Below are positions 12,240-23,189 of a stretch of 64,000 nt of DNA, one piece after another. Location of the stretch: contig NC_092363.1 of assembly GCF_030848805.1 (NCBI RefSeq), positions 20,182,600 through 20,246,599 of the forward strand, given 5' to 3'. Under the pieces are notes generated by a model that saw nothing but the letters and a program-made list of their open reading frames with translations, was not told where the DNA came from and did no database searches. The stretch is from Temnothorax longispinosus (taxonomy: Eukaryota > Arthropoda > Insecta > Hymenoptera > Formicidae). Each line of letters opens with the position of its first letter. Within the stretch, counting starts at the first letter, position 1. The position numbers and the translations under genes are program-made.

Positions 12240-12900
12240 GTCACGCAAGCATTGCTACGACTGCGACTGCGCGGGATTTACGCGAGATTCGAAGGAACCT
12301 GTCAGTACTAAAACGACAAACTGCACCTACGCATAAATTGACGCCCGACACTTTTCCCAACATTCCCGATAGAAAAGTACCGCACGCTTATCTCCGTGCG
12401 ATATTTATTCCCCATAATTCAGGATCTTGACTCGTATGACGAGACAATATAATCACAACTACTCCGTACCGTAATATGATTGTGAGCGTATAGCGCACAC
12501 TTACTCACAGCAGTCACAGCGTTCACTCAACCACGGCGATCAGCCGGCTGATCTCCCGCCTTCTCGACGCTCACCGGCTCACGAATCTCACGATGCTCGA
12601 TCGCGACGAAATCCGCGCCGCGGGCGTCCCGACGCCGCAGATTATTCAAAAGCACGAAGGGTCTCAATTACCGACCGTGTTGCGTCACTCAGTCACTGTG
12701 CTCCGAGCTCCGAATCCGCGATTCCGGCCCGGCCGTCCGGCGCGGCGGGCCTCGCTATTATCTTATCTACTATACGCGAGTCAAATATGGCTGCCGTCAA
12801 CGGCGTAGTCAAGCGAGTGCCGTTTGCCGTTTCTGTTAAACGCGATATATCGGGTGACATCGAACGTGACGAGACAACGAACGTGCGACGTGCGTATCGA
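12240..12900. promoter_or_regulatory. CpG-rich island, candidate promoter, possibly for a minus-strand transcript
   Basis: Together with the adjacent array this is the most GC- and CpG-rich part of the window. At 12789-12798 it contains ATGGCTGCCG, resembling the ATGGC core recognised by YY1/Pho-type factors, but the frame closes after seven codons, so this is not a coding start. On the minus strand the island runs into CTGCT followed by GTGAGTAAGTG (donor at 12508), as a 5' UTR exon would. On the plus strand it leads into the GC-rich repeat array, which also carries donors. The 71-codon plus frame from 12593 has no recognisable domain. Promoter function and direction are inference. Confidence 0.35.
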
Positions 12901-13124
12901 GAATCCTAATCAAATGTACGTATCGTAATCGCACGTATCGTAACGCGAGAATATCGCACAACAAATACCGTTATTAATTATTAACCGCACGATATGCCGA
13001 AATATTTACAGATAATTAATCTGTTACGTCTTACGCCTCGTACCTTATGCCTCTACTCGGAACGAATCCTATCTTGGCTATAGCGCGGGTGAGAAACACG
13101 AGAGACTCGGACTCTAATTCTTGT

Positions 13125-14130
13125 GACAGGCGGAACGATACTTACAATCAGCGAAAAACTATCTCGGAAAAGCATATAAGATCGCTGCGCGGGGAAGGGA
13201 AGCTCTCGGAACGTCGTGGCGTCGCGTTGGCCGGCGAGCATCTGAGCCGGTGAGCCGTTACGTTTGTACCGTCTGAAGTAGCGCACGAAGATAGCGTGAA
13301 CATAGCCGCCGATCTGTTTGAACACGGGCGTTCACGGGAGCGTCGCGAGTCGCGAGGCGTCACCGACCAGTTCGTTCCTACGACAGGCGGAGCGATACTC
13401 GGCGGAAAACTATTTCGGAAAAGCACAAGATCGCTGCGCAGGGAAGAATTAAAAGATCTCGGAACGTCACGTCGGCCGGCGAGCACGGTGAGTCGCTTCG
13501 TTTATCGCCTAGGCCTAGAAGTATTGCGCGAAGACAGCACGAGCGTAACCGTCGATCCATTTGCACACAGGAATCATGGGAGCATTGCGAGTTGCGAGTG
13601 CGAGGTGCGAGACCTGCGAGGCGTCGCACCGACCAGCTCCTGCAACAGGCGGAGCAATACTCGGCGAAAAACTATTTTGGAAAAGCGCGAAGCCGCGGCG
13701 GGATCGCGGCGGAGGGGAGCCCTCGCCGACGAGGGCTTTGTTTACAAATCGAGCGGCTCCGCGGCGGGAGCTCGAGCCGGCCGGCGAGCGCAAAAACATC
13801 GTTGCGCAGGGAAGAATTACAAGCTCTCGGAACGTCGCCGTCGGTCGGCGAGCACGGTAAGTTGCTTCGTTTATCGCCTAGAAGTAGTGCGCGAAGACAG
13901 CGCGAGCATAACCGTCGATCCATTATATGCACACAGGAATCACGGGAGCATTGTCGCACCGACCAGCTCCTACGACAGGCGGAGCGATACTCTGCGATAC
14001 TCGGCGGGCTCGGCGAAAAATTATTTTGGACAAGCGCGAGGCCGCGGAGGGGGAGGGGAGCCCTCGCCGGCGAGCCTTGTTTACAATTTACAACTCGAGT
14101 CGGCCGCGGCGAGCGCGAACAGATGAGGCG
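13125..14130. repeat. GC-rich tandem array, ~260-330-bp unit, four degenerate copies with recurring splice donors
   Basis: The motif RACAGGCGGARCRATAC recurs at 13125, 13382, 13644 and 13974, each time followed by CGRAAAAYTAT and TCGGAAAAGC-like sequence. Between these lie other shared blocks: a GCTGCGCRGGGAAG block, a CTCGGAACGTCG block, GGCCGGCGAGCA, GTCGATCCAT, a CACAGGAATCA block and CGCACCGACCAGCTCC. Copies 3 and 4 share an extra AGGGGAGCCCTCGCCG block. After GGCGAGCA in three units comes a donor-like site: GTGAGC at 13250, GTGAGT at 13488 and GTAAGT at 13857. The array is open in several frames on both strands (up to 276 codons plus, 197 codons minus). This follows from its GC richness and lack of stop triplets, and the translations are low-complexity R/A/S/G-rich with no domain. 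I therefore treat it as non-coding repeat DNA, possibly transcribed. Confidence 0.75.
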
Positions 14131-14162
14131 ATAATAGTAAGCTCCGAAATATATTATATACC

Positions 14163-14780
14163 GTGGAAACAGATAGCGGAGAAGCGTGTTTCCGAGAAAT
14201 GAGAAGGAGCGAAGCGGTTCGAAACTCGCGTTCTTTTTTTCGTTATCGAAGAGATTCAGATACATTCTCCGCGATCAAAAGTAAATTGCCACAACTACCG
14301 TTTTATAAATACGATTACAGTATTCCGTGGGACGATTACGTACTGTCGTGACAATTTTTATTTATTCTTGCATAATTCTTTTCTGCATACTCTCGAGTAA
14401 TATCGATGTTTAACCGCTTGCTTTTTTAAACGATCTGTAATTTATATCAGATCTTATATATATAAGAATTTAGGATTAAAGTCTATTTATTATTTAATAA
14501 ATCTATTGTATAATACGTAAATTTTTTGTTTGAAGAATATACACGGAATAAGTATATATCGGAATATACACGTATATAAAATATGTATTAAAAATTTATA
14601 AAACATGCATAAAAAACACTTGTACATCAAAATACATGACATAAGTAGAATTCTATCCTGAAATGTGTCGCGATTTTAAAAATTATTTAACGTATGTAAA
14701 ATATGCTGTTCGAAATTCTTGATTATTACGGCCAATTGTAATGCTTTTGAAAGATGAGAAATTCTTTTGCGCAACAAGTA
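14163..14780. other. Array edge passing into AT-rich DNA
   Basis: Just past the array there is a 50-codon ATG frame (14199-14351, plus) ending in a Y/D/S-rich tail. It is too short and featureless to call, although its composition is less biased than its neighbours. From 14352 on the sequence is AT-rich with no feature. A hairpin with 14-bp arms lies at 14781-14794 / 14806-14819. Confidence 0.4.
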
Positions 14781-14889
14781 ATATGTGAATATTTAATATT
14801 TAATAAAATATTCACATATAAAGAAGGAGTGGGCTAATTAAGAACTTTACGCGGTAGATGGTGCGCAAATTATTTTTCTTTGTTGAGTG

Positions 14890-15035
14890 TAATTTATTTT
14901 GTATGTTTTGTTTATAGTTTTGGACCATTCTCAGTCGTGAGCGTTGCTAGGTTTATCGATAGACATATATCGGAGTAAATCGATTATTATTTGCTAAAAA
15001 TACTACAAAAAGATCGAAACATACAAAATAAATTA
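14890..15035. mobile_element. 146-bp element bounded by a perfect 19-bp terminal inverted repeat
   Basis: TAATTTATTTTGTATGTTT at 14890-14908 is exactly inverted at 15017-15035. The interior (about 108 bp) contains a small GTTTATCGATAGAC-like palindrome and no open frame. Perfect 19-bp arms this close together are unlikely by chance, even in AT-rich DNA, so a small MITE is the simplest reading. No convincing target duplication is visible. The right end touches the start of a SINE, and the same ten bases (AATTTATTTT) reappear at 15111-15120 inside or next to that SINE, which complicates the boundary. Confidence 0.55.
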
Positions 15036-15036
15036 G

Positions 15037-15250
15037 GCGGCAGTGTGGTCTAGTGGTAGAGCGCCAGACTCGTAATCTAAAGAACCAGGTTCGAGTCCAC
15101 TAGAGCATGGAATTTATTTTCCGAAAGCTGCGCCCTCCGTACAAGACAGGGTCTTGTGCGGAGCAAAGTCTTTCGGAAAGAGACGTTAAGTCGTTGGTCC
15201 AAAGGGTTAAGTGAGAGGAGAAGGGTAGAAGTGGATGAGAATTGAATAAA
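15037..15250 (+). mobile_element. tRNA-derived SINE with internal Pol III promoter and a strong hairpin
   Basis: The 5' part (15037-15110) is tRNA-like. TGGTCTAGTGG at 15046-15056 fits the Pol III A box and GGTTCGAGTCC at 15088-15098 is a perfect B box. The anticodon-like loop CTCGTAA would read CGT (threonine-type). The acceptor arms do not pair and the T stem pairs at only two positions, so it is not a functional tRNA. It is followed by a compound hairpin: CCGAAAG 15121-15127 with CTTTCGG 15170-15176 outside, and CTCCGTACAAGAC 15135-15147 with GTCTTGTGCGGAG 15151-15163 inside, with a 3-nt loop. Then comes AGACGTTAAGTCGTTGGTCC (15181-15200), which from memory resembles the tail module of some other insect tRNA-derived SINEs. 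The 3' end is uncertain; AATAAATATTCA near 15245 may be the tail. Orientation is plus from the A and B boxes. Confidence 0.75.
15046..15098 (+). promoter_or_regulatory. Pol III type 2 internal promoter (A box and B box)
   Basis: A box TGGTCTAGTGG (15046-15056) and B box GGTTCGAGTCC (15088-15098) are 31 bp apart, a normal tRNA-like spacing. Both match consensus, so this SINE copy may still be able to recruit TFIIIC. Confidence 0.7.
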
Positions 15251-15259
15251 TATTCATAT

Positions 15260-15645
15260 TTATATCTGCGGGTCGTAGTAATTCTCTTTGTATTTCTTGC
15301 GATCTACGTGCCAATTCTCTTTTTTTTGCAAGAAAGAACAATATTTAAATTAAATTACATTTTTTAACTCTAGAACGTCACACTTCCGAAGAGTGCCGAT
15401 TTCGCCCGAGAAAGAACAATTTGCCATCTACCACGCTGAGCTATTAATTAGCTTGCTCTTCTTGTATACGTGTTTTTCATTATTGAAGCCTCTTACTTTA
15501 TAATTAATAAAATAAATGTTTAAAACCTCTCTACTTGAGATAATTCGTATCAGAACTCAAGGTAGAACTTTATTTATAATTTCATCTGTAATACAGAACA
15601 TAAAAAAATTAGAATATAGATATATGTAAAGTATATGTATATTAA
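15260..15645. other. AT-rich flank of the SINE, no gene seen
   Basis: Sequence downstream of the SINE with a T-rich tract near 15320 and a short moderately GC segment at about 15380-15450. There is no open frame or RNA gene that I can support. Confidence 0.5.
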
Positions 15646-15648
15646 AAT

Positions 15649-15776
15649 ACATGCATATATAAAGATATACGGTACCTAAATTGAGAAATCTAATAAAACA
15701 GAATTCTATCTTACATGCATATATAAAGATATACGGTACCTAAATTGAGAAATCTAATAAAACAGAATTCTATCTT
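15649..15776. repeat. Exact 64-bp tandem duplication
   Basis: The unit starting ACATGCATATATAAAGATAT and ending ATTCTATCTT occupies 15649-15712 and is repeated without any difference at 15713-15776. Perfect identity over 64 bp means a recent duplication or an assembly artefact. The unit includes the KpnI-like palindrome GGTACC and an EcoRI site. Confidence 0.95.
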
Positions 15777-15779
15777 AAA

Positions 15780-18000
15780 TCTGATGAAAATTATGGATCG
15801 TCTAAAATGGGGATTTAATATAAATTTTACGTTTATATTTTATCAATGCATCTTTGTCATGCAATACACATACACGCGTATATATGTAATATGAAAATAT
15901 ATATAAATCTAGATTTAATACTTCAAAATACAGAAAATACTTAGCAAAACTTCTATTTAGATATGCAATATAATTATAATATTGTAATTTAATGTTTATA
16001 GATATAAATAACTGTGAAGCAACGATGATACAACGACAGTATAGGAGCAACCCAACGCAACGGTGGTATATTACAGTGGCGATCCAATATTACGAACGGC
16101 AACGATTGGTGAGTGAAATTATATTTATTATATTTGACAAGCTACCGCTGTTTTATTAGTCATATAATTACAATTTGAGAGATATTATTCACACGAAATT
16201 GTTTTAAGATTGAAAAAAACCTTAATATTCTTATATAAAAAGGCATTATATCTGCACTGGAAATCTTTTTTATCATGTATACATATAAATTTACAGCATT
16301 ATTAGGGCAATTAAACATTCGATTACATGATATTCAGATATTCACGGTCAATTAAATATTTGTATAATAATTCTACTGTGCAATTCTTGTGCAACGCTCT
16401 GTTTCGTTTCCTTCTTGGCCTGCTCTTTGGGCGGCCAGATACATACATTTACGAAAGAAATTGCGGATACTTTCACTCCTGGGCACTTTATCCAAAGCTG
16501 TACCGCGCCGGTCCCACCGTTAGACTTCTCTTTTCATCCAGCCATGTTAATTATCGCGCGAATCTAATGAGCCATTTTCGCGCGAACGTCATTTACTTCT
16601 CACACCCAACTCGGTAGACAGAAATATTATTAATGCCTTCTTTAGATGTATAAATCGCTTTTTCTACTATCTACCACCCCGGTCGTGATGGTATCTTACG
16701 TGTCACATCAGATGTATTTACGAGCACGCCTTTATCTTTGGTGCGTGCTATAATTTAATTACATCAACAAAAACATATATATTCTTAACGGAAAGCAAGT
16801 TGAGATTAATTGTTGATGTATACAAAAAGGATTAACATTATCGCATTGGGTAATTTGTCTAAATAATGTTATCCATATTAAAAAAGTATACATATATTCT
16901 GAAAAAAAAAATATATATATGTATATCTAATATATATTAGAAAATATATAAATAGAAAAACGCAGAATATAATTTTTACGATACAATTATATACCTATAG
17001 TTAAAAGTTCTGCGAATTTACGAATTATTTTTTAGCAGAACTATTAACGGTTGTCTTGCTTATTTAAATAATTAATTAAAATGTCTTAACTGAAAAACAT
17101 TCTATTAAAGTTGATAAAGATAACTGAACGAATTAAACACACATTATTAATCATCGATATTGATTAAAAATCGATATATTAATCATATGTACAAGTTGTA
17201 CTAGTTATACCTACACGTTTAAATTTACTAAAATGACTTGAATACTTTTATTTTGTGCCGTTTTGCATAGAGAAATCGGCTCTGATAGTAATAATAATAT
17301 TAAAACACTGATCAGACATGCATATATTAACATGAGACGGGGGATTTTTTTACCTTTATCATGCAAGTTTCTGTGGTCACATATATTTTATGTGACAACA
17401 TGTAATTAATCGATATGCATGCAATTTACGTTGTTTTTCTCGAATTTTATTTTACAAATACTTAACCTACGTAAAATCTTATTATAATAAAGCAATTAGC
17501 AAATCATTAAATTTAAGACACGTTATAGTAATTGATAATGTAAAGATATGCAAGAGAAATCTTGCGTAAATCTTTCAACCTGCGCTTTTATGTGGTCAAG
17601 GATCACATTTATTATGCATTTAATTAATTACTTAAGAAATACTATCTAAACTTATACTAATCGATTGCATAGCGATACGAATAATTTATAAAATTACAAA
17701 ACATTTCTTCCACAAGTTCATGTTTTAAAACCGTGTTTCTACAATTTTTTCTTTTAAGAACTTAATCGGGCGATCCTATCTAAAAGTGTATTTAAAAAAA
17801 TATATGTATATAATGGTACAATGTATTTAAAACAAATTTAAATAAAATCGCAGACAAATAAATATCTTTATAAGATAAAATCTATAGAATGATAAGCTAT
17901 TTGTGCTTTTGGCTTAGCAAATTAAAACCGTTAGATAATTTTATCATAGACTATTAGATAGGATAGGACACATGCTGCGCATAGAATCAAGCTAGCGTGA
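15780..18000. other. AT-rich non-coding DNA
   Basis: No gene recognised. At 16103-16109 GATTG is followed by GTGAGTG, a possible plus-strand donor ending a mildly GC-rich stretch (about 16015-16108) that could be a short non-coding exon, but nothing else supports it. A near-palindrome built on ATCGATAT lies at about 17144-17184. TA-rich simple sequence occurs around 16905-16965. The 96-codon frame at 16327-16617 has no recognisable family and overlaps a modest GC rise. Confidence 0.5.
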
Positions 18001-18039
18001 AGTTATAATAATGGGATCTATTACGCGATGATAAATTGT

Positions 18040-18245
18040 CGTCTTTTTCCGGCAAGCTTACAAACGTTTTTAAAGTTACATCAACGTTCTTGATCAATCA
18101 GAATCAGGTAGATCACGTAGCAAGATTAATGGATCTCGTACGCCAGCTGTTGAATGGTTTCGAACCATGAAACGGCACGACGGCCGGGAAAATATATTGT
18201 ACATGATTACGTATAAAACCAGCGAACACAGTTACTACCGTGTGA
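18040..18245 (+). promoter_or_regulatory. GC island with a TATA-like box
   Basis: A short CpG-containing island ends in GTATAAAACC (TATAAAAC at 18212-18219) after a near-palindrome ATGGTTTCGAACCAT. A core promoter would start transcription near 18243. No downstream gene was found, so this is only a candidate enhancer or promoter. Confidence 0.15.
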
Positions 18246-18919
18246 AAATTGCCATTAAAAATATCACTTTGACATGCTCTTTATTTCTTTACATCTTTAC
18301 AACATAACGGATATATGGTTTTCTTAAGTAAATGCGAATTCCTGTTTCGAATTCCACTTTAATTTTTGAAGAGAAGGGAGAAGAAAAACGGCGTGGACAT
18401 GTATGCTTAAATGTGTGCCTCAACAATTAAAGCAACGAAAGTTTATAATGACTCAGTTTCACCTATAATGTTAACAGTCAAAGAAATGCTTTGATAAAAA
18501 AGCAAGTGCTACTCGTATTGCAAAAATTTACGACTAAAAAAGGAAACAAAATCTTACGTGAATTGTTCTTTGAATAGATAATTTATGGTAATTAAATTAT
18601 GAAAATTTTGCATAAAAATCTAAATATTCCTGGCAAAATATAGGTATGTTGCTAGCTTTAATAGATCTACAAAACATTCAACTCATAATAATTTAAGTAA
18701 TTTTCAATATAATTGTTGCATGTGTATATCCGACAAAACATATAGTAAGAGTTAGTACATAAGTTCAGACAATTATTATATTTACGTCATGTTACGTTGA
18801 CTATACAAACTCTCCAAAGACACATAAAATATCCGTGTGGTTATAATTTCTCTTACGAGAATATCCGCGTTGAAATCAGTACATGTGCACGATGCGATTT
18901 AGTTAATTTCCGCGAGCAC

Positions 18920-21900
18920 TTTGCGTCTCAGTATTATTGTATTACAATTTTATGAAGTGCGACTAAAAATTATGGATCAGATAAACTATAAATTATCAAT
19001 GCAACACGGTCATTGTTGCGTTACTGATCTACGCGGGAATTCATATTTAGCGCAATGTTTATATGTTTATTTTGTGTCATCCAACTTTCTCTCTCGTTAT
19101 TTCAAATGGACTCGGCGACTCCAAAAGTGGCCGTAGCGAAAAGGTAACATGCACTTTCGAACAGCAAACAGCGGCGCAATAAACAGGACTTTAATTTCCT
19201 GCTTGCTGCTTAACAATTTCATTTCTATCGTTTGCCGAATGGACGAATCAAAGGCCGCGCGGCCAATCCGCTGCATTGATCAGAGATAAAATTATTATTT
19301 GTTCCCGACAAATTTGCATTAACGCTTGGGCGTTATTTCCTACCGGTATCTGATTATTCGTCCGCGGCAATTCCTTTCATTCCGATAGATCCGGATAAAT
19401 ACGCGGCAGTGTATCCGCAAGGAGGCAACGTTAATAAACGCGATCCATTTTTAGTGCGCATTAACGTCAGTTGCATTATGGTTCGGCAGCCGCACGCTGA
19501 ACTTTCTCCGTGGTTACACGCATGGCTCTATAATAGCATAAGATATCCACGTTGCTGCTCTATAAGCGAATATTGGCGAGACCCCACGCATTAATATCGT
19601 ACGTGCTGTTACGCAAATAGCTTATGTGGAACATCTCTTAAGACATTCGCGCATTTTGACGAAAACTTATCCACGCTATCTTGGCAGAAGAAAGCAAAAA
19701 TACTCGAAGTTATATTCTTATAAATATTAGAAACGAGATATCTAGAACAAATATAAATAACATAAAAATGTGGAAACAAGTTTTGTACGCTTATCTGTTT
19801 CTTTTACATTACAATTTTCTAGTTCAATATAAATTATGAAATTAAAAAGGAAAAAAATACTGATAAAATTAGAAAATGCACAAATAAACAAAAGTTAAAT
19901 ATTTAAGATAAATTTTAATTTTAAATAAGATACGTGTTTACGTTCAGGAGATAATAATTTCCGGAATAATATTCGACTTGCTCTTCCGCACAAACTCTAT
20001 AAAGCGAGTATACTTGCTATTCTGTAATTAAGGAACTTTCCCGAGGATGTTTAAATCTACTTAAAAGGCAGCTTCCCATGCTCGAAATCTCGTTTATAAC
20101 GTGTAATTTTCGGTATGAATATTATATCCCGTTTCACTGTTAAAAATAGTCCTGTTATAAACCCCGAAAATGTTTCCAAAGGGATTTAATTAGCCGAGCT
20201 GTGTGTTGATTGATCTCTTCTACTGAACCAAGGGGTTAATGCGTTCATAATCTGACACAATAACGCTTTTACAAGCTACATTCCGTACGCATGTAGCAAT
20301 AATTAGATCCATAATTTGCATTAAACGAAGTAAGACCATTCAGTGTTCTCATACATCTCGTTTAAAATTGACTTTATAGTAAAAATTGCAACATTGCGTT
20401 ATAAAAAAGAAATAACGCAGAAAGATTATAAAATAAGATCTTGTGACTGTCTTTCATGCACGGTTAAATTCTACTTGCGGAAATGCGTGTTGAAAACGAA
20501 AAAATTTGCCGCTACGAATTATTCATTAGATATTCGCTCGATGGTTAATGAGAGTTTTATGAAACGTTACTTGCACACGACGCAACTTCGACTAGCGTAC
20601 ATCACAAACGTACACGCGCATATAATTCCAGCAAAATATGATAGGTAATATGACATACACTTTTTTATATTTTTATTATTAATCAATTTTTCATGTTATT
20701 GAAATATCTATGGACATATTTTATTGTCATGGAAACGTATTACGCCGTTGTGTATACGAAACGTGAAGTGTTGAAAGCTTGAGTTTTACACATCAACGGC
20801 AAGGTAATAGAAATTATTACCATCTTGATTGTAATTAGGAGCGGCGGCGTGGATTCCATTGCATTAGATCGATTAGCGAAAAGATAACGCGGCATATCGC
20901 GCCTTTATCATCGCAAATGGAGAATTGATTGTATGGCGCGAATATGTGTGCCTCGATTCCGTATTAATCAACGACGCGCAGCAGTCGCGCAACCATAAAG
21001 GCGTCGACAGCAGCCTCTGCGCTCAACCTGGAAAATTGCAGCAGCTTTTATCGCGTAGTTTCTCCGTTGCGTCACGCGCGATTCGTCCCACGCATCGGCG
21101 CATAATTAAAATGTTGCACGCTGCGGGATCCACGCTTTGCCTACCTTCGCATGAGCCGCACCGGGGACCATCTAATTGGAAACGAATTAATTTAATCGTG
21201 GAATCCGTTACGAGAGATCAACCCTACTATCGGAGCCATATCGTCTCGACAGTATGTACGTGCATATATCTATCGCGTGCAATGCACGTATCTCGTTCAT
21301 TGTGTATTGTGTTGCGAGAAACGGTATCGATAGTAATCGCCGAGAGAGAATAACTATCTCTGTTAACTGCGGGAAGTGAATTATCATTATGCGATGTGAC
21401 AATAGCGCCTTCCTTATTTAAATGCAATACTTGTTATATTTCTTTTTTATTTTTATAAGTAATCAATATCTGTTAAGGTTATAACTAGTAAAAATTTATT
21501 CCCTGTAGATTAAAATTGAATTCCTTGCATTTACTTCTGTTTTATCTTCAATATTATTTTGTAATTTTAAATTGCATTTAGATTTATAAGGTGCACGATC
21601 TACTCGCGATTTATGGTGATTACGATTATATTCAACACTGTACTTGACTTTTTGATCGTGCATGCACGCTCTTTAAGTTTCAAAACGGCCGTTTAAAACG
21701 AAAAAAAGACGAATAATTGTGCGGAAAACAGGTACGAGAAACGAGCAGGTACTTATCAACGGTTTCCCTTTTGGCTGATCATCATCCTACCGGAACGAAC
21801 GGGTTCGGACGGGCGGTTTGTAGTCGCGGAATCTAATTACTACAGGATCAGGAAAATAACAGGCCAGCGAGCACAGATTATGAAATATCTAGCGATCAAT

Positions 21901-23180
21901 GCCAGCGGCCTGGTTTATATCGCGTCGACGTGCAAGTAGCCATTAAGCGGCGTGAAGCGAGCGCGAGCGAGCGAGCCTTCACCAGGGAGCCTTTTACGAA
22001 ACATTGACACTTCGCGATTGTTAGATAGGTGATACTTATTCGCCGGCGGTGCGTTTTAATTGATTACCTGCCCCCAATTTTCTCTTGATGGTAGCGAGCC
22101 GCGACGCGTCGAGATCCAATCGATGATAATTCGAACGGAAAATGAGGTATGCCGCGATCTCACATTTGATAAAGCTAGGAGTTATACAATTATTAACACG
22201 TAGGAGTTATAACGCTCTTAACGAGTGTAATTAAATGAGTGTGTTAATATAATAAACAAGCATATCGTTAAACCGCTTAAAAAATTGGCACTGCAAGATA
22301 TATCGCTCGTAATTGAGGAAAATCAATAAAAAGGCGGAAATAATCGTTTGCAGTTTTGATAATAAAGATTCTAGGCAATGTATGTATTAAACTGATTTTT
22401 CTAGTAATGATATAAAATTAAGTTTATTAATCTTATTAATGTTGAAACGCTAAGATAGTTTTGTTCAATTAAGATGTTTGAATTATGTATTACAATTGTT
22501 CCTAATAGTATTACAGAATTATGAAAGTAATTAAAATTTACAAAAATACAAAAGTTTAATTAATTAAAATGTAAATAATTTATTAAGAACAAAAATTGTA
22601 TTTAACGTACATCGTGGATAAAGTAGCTTTATATATAGAGATTTAAAATTAAAATCAGTTTACGTTGGTATCGTAAAGATTTGTAATTCGGTGCATTTGC
22701 AAAGCGGTAACATTCAATAATTTGATCTCCGAGCACGTGGAATCACGATCCGCGAGTGACTCAGAGAAAACGTTGAATGAAGTGCGGAAGAGTCGAGGAG
22801 GTTGCGCGCTCGTGTCTCGAGGACGATCCGTGATCTTGCTCGATCCGAGGACGGCTCGCGAGGTGCAACGATCCTCAGTGATGTAACCGGCTTGCTCGTA
22901 GACGTGTCCGTAATTCCTTCGTGGTGAAGACTCGATGATGCAAACGTTTCTCGCCAACCTATGCTATAACGCCGAGAGACGCGCGCCCTGAACTTGAAGA
23001 TCAAGGGAATCTTCTATGTGTTGTCTCTCGGACGCGCGCAATACCAAGTCTCGTCATGCGTGCAATGCGGTTTAATTGGCGTCGTCCTTACAAGGATTCA
23101 ATCGGTAGTCTCCGCTGATTGCATTTTAAACGGTCGCTGATCGCTTTCAGAATAGATAATGATTTCGGATGAAGATGTGC
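18920..23180. promoter_or_regulatory. Cluster of CpG-containing islands, candidate regulatory region
   Basis: Moderately GC-rich, CpG-containing segments occur at about 19100-19640, 20820-21400, 21700-22150 and 22700-23180, separated by AT-rich spacers. Each supports open frames on both strands (for example 142 codons at 20925-21353 plus and 100 codons at 22655-22957 minus). The frames overlap in opposing orientations and contain no recognisable domain, signal peptide or membrane segment. This alternation is what dispersed enhancers of a developmental gene look like in insects, but no gene is identified and no motif cluster was verified. A GCGA-repeat run lies at about 21955-21975. Confidence 0.25.
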
Positions 23181-23189
23181 TATACGCGA

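Noticed and set aside
13263..13290. Similarity to miR-275 (CTGAAGTAGCGC)
   Set aside because: The seed end does not match, no hairpin was seen, and the sequence belongs to a repeat unit that recurs as AGAAGTAGTGCGCG.
13296..14265. Open frames of 276, 180, 99 and 91 codons (plus) and 197, 94 and 83 codons (minus)
   Set aside because: They overlap in five or more frames on both strands within a GC-rich tandem repeat. Long frames follow from scarcity of TAA/TAG/TGA there. Translations are R/A/S-rich without a domain.
14199..14351. 50-codon ATG frame just past the GC-rich array
   Set aside because: Too short, no homology recognised, and its composition is intermediate between array and flank. 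Kept only as a note.
15037..15110. Functional tRNA gene with CGT anticodon
   Set aside because: Good A and B boxes, but the acceptor stem does not pair and the T stem pairs at only two positions. The downstream hairpin and tail show it is a SINE head.
16015..16109. Short plus-strand exon ending at a GTGAGTG donor
   Set aside because: Only the donor looks good. No acceptor, promoter or coding frame could be tied to it.
17974..17988. 15-mer ACATGCTGCGCATAG shared with about 52091-52105
   Set aside because: The flanks are unrelated and 15-bp coincidences are expected at this window size.
20925..21353. 142-codon plus frame in a CpG island
   Set aside because: It is opposed by minus frames and its composition follows the island's base content. 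No domain, signal peptide or membrane segment is seen.
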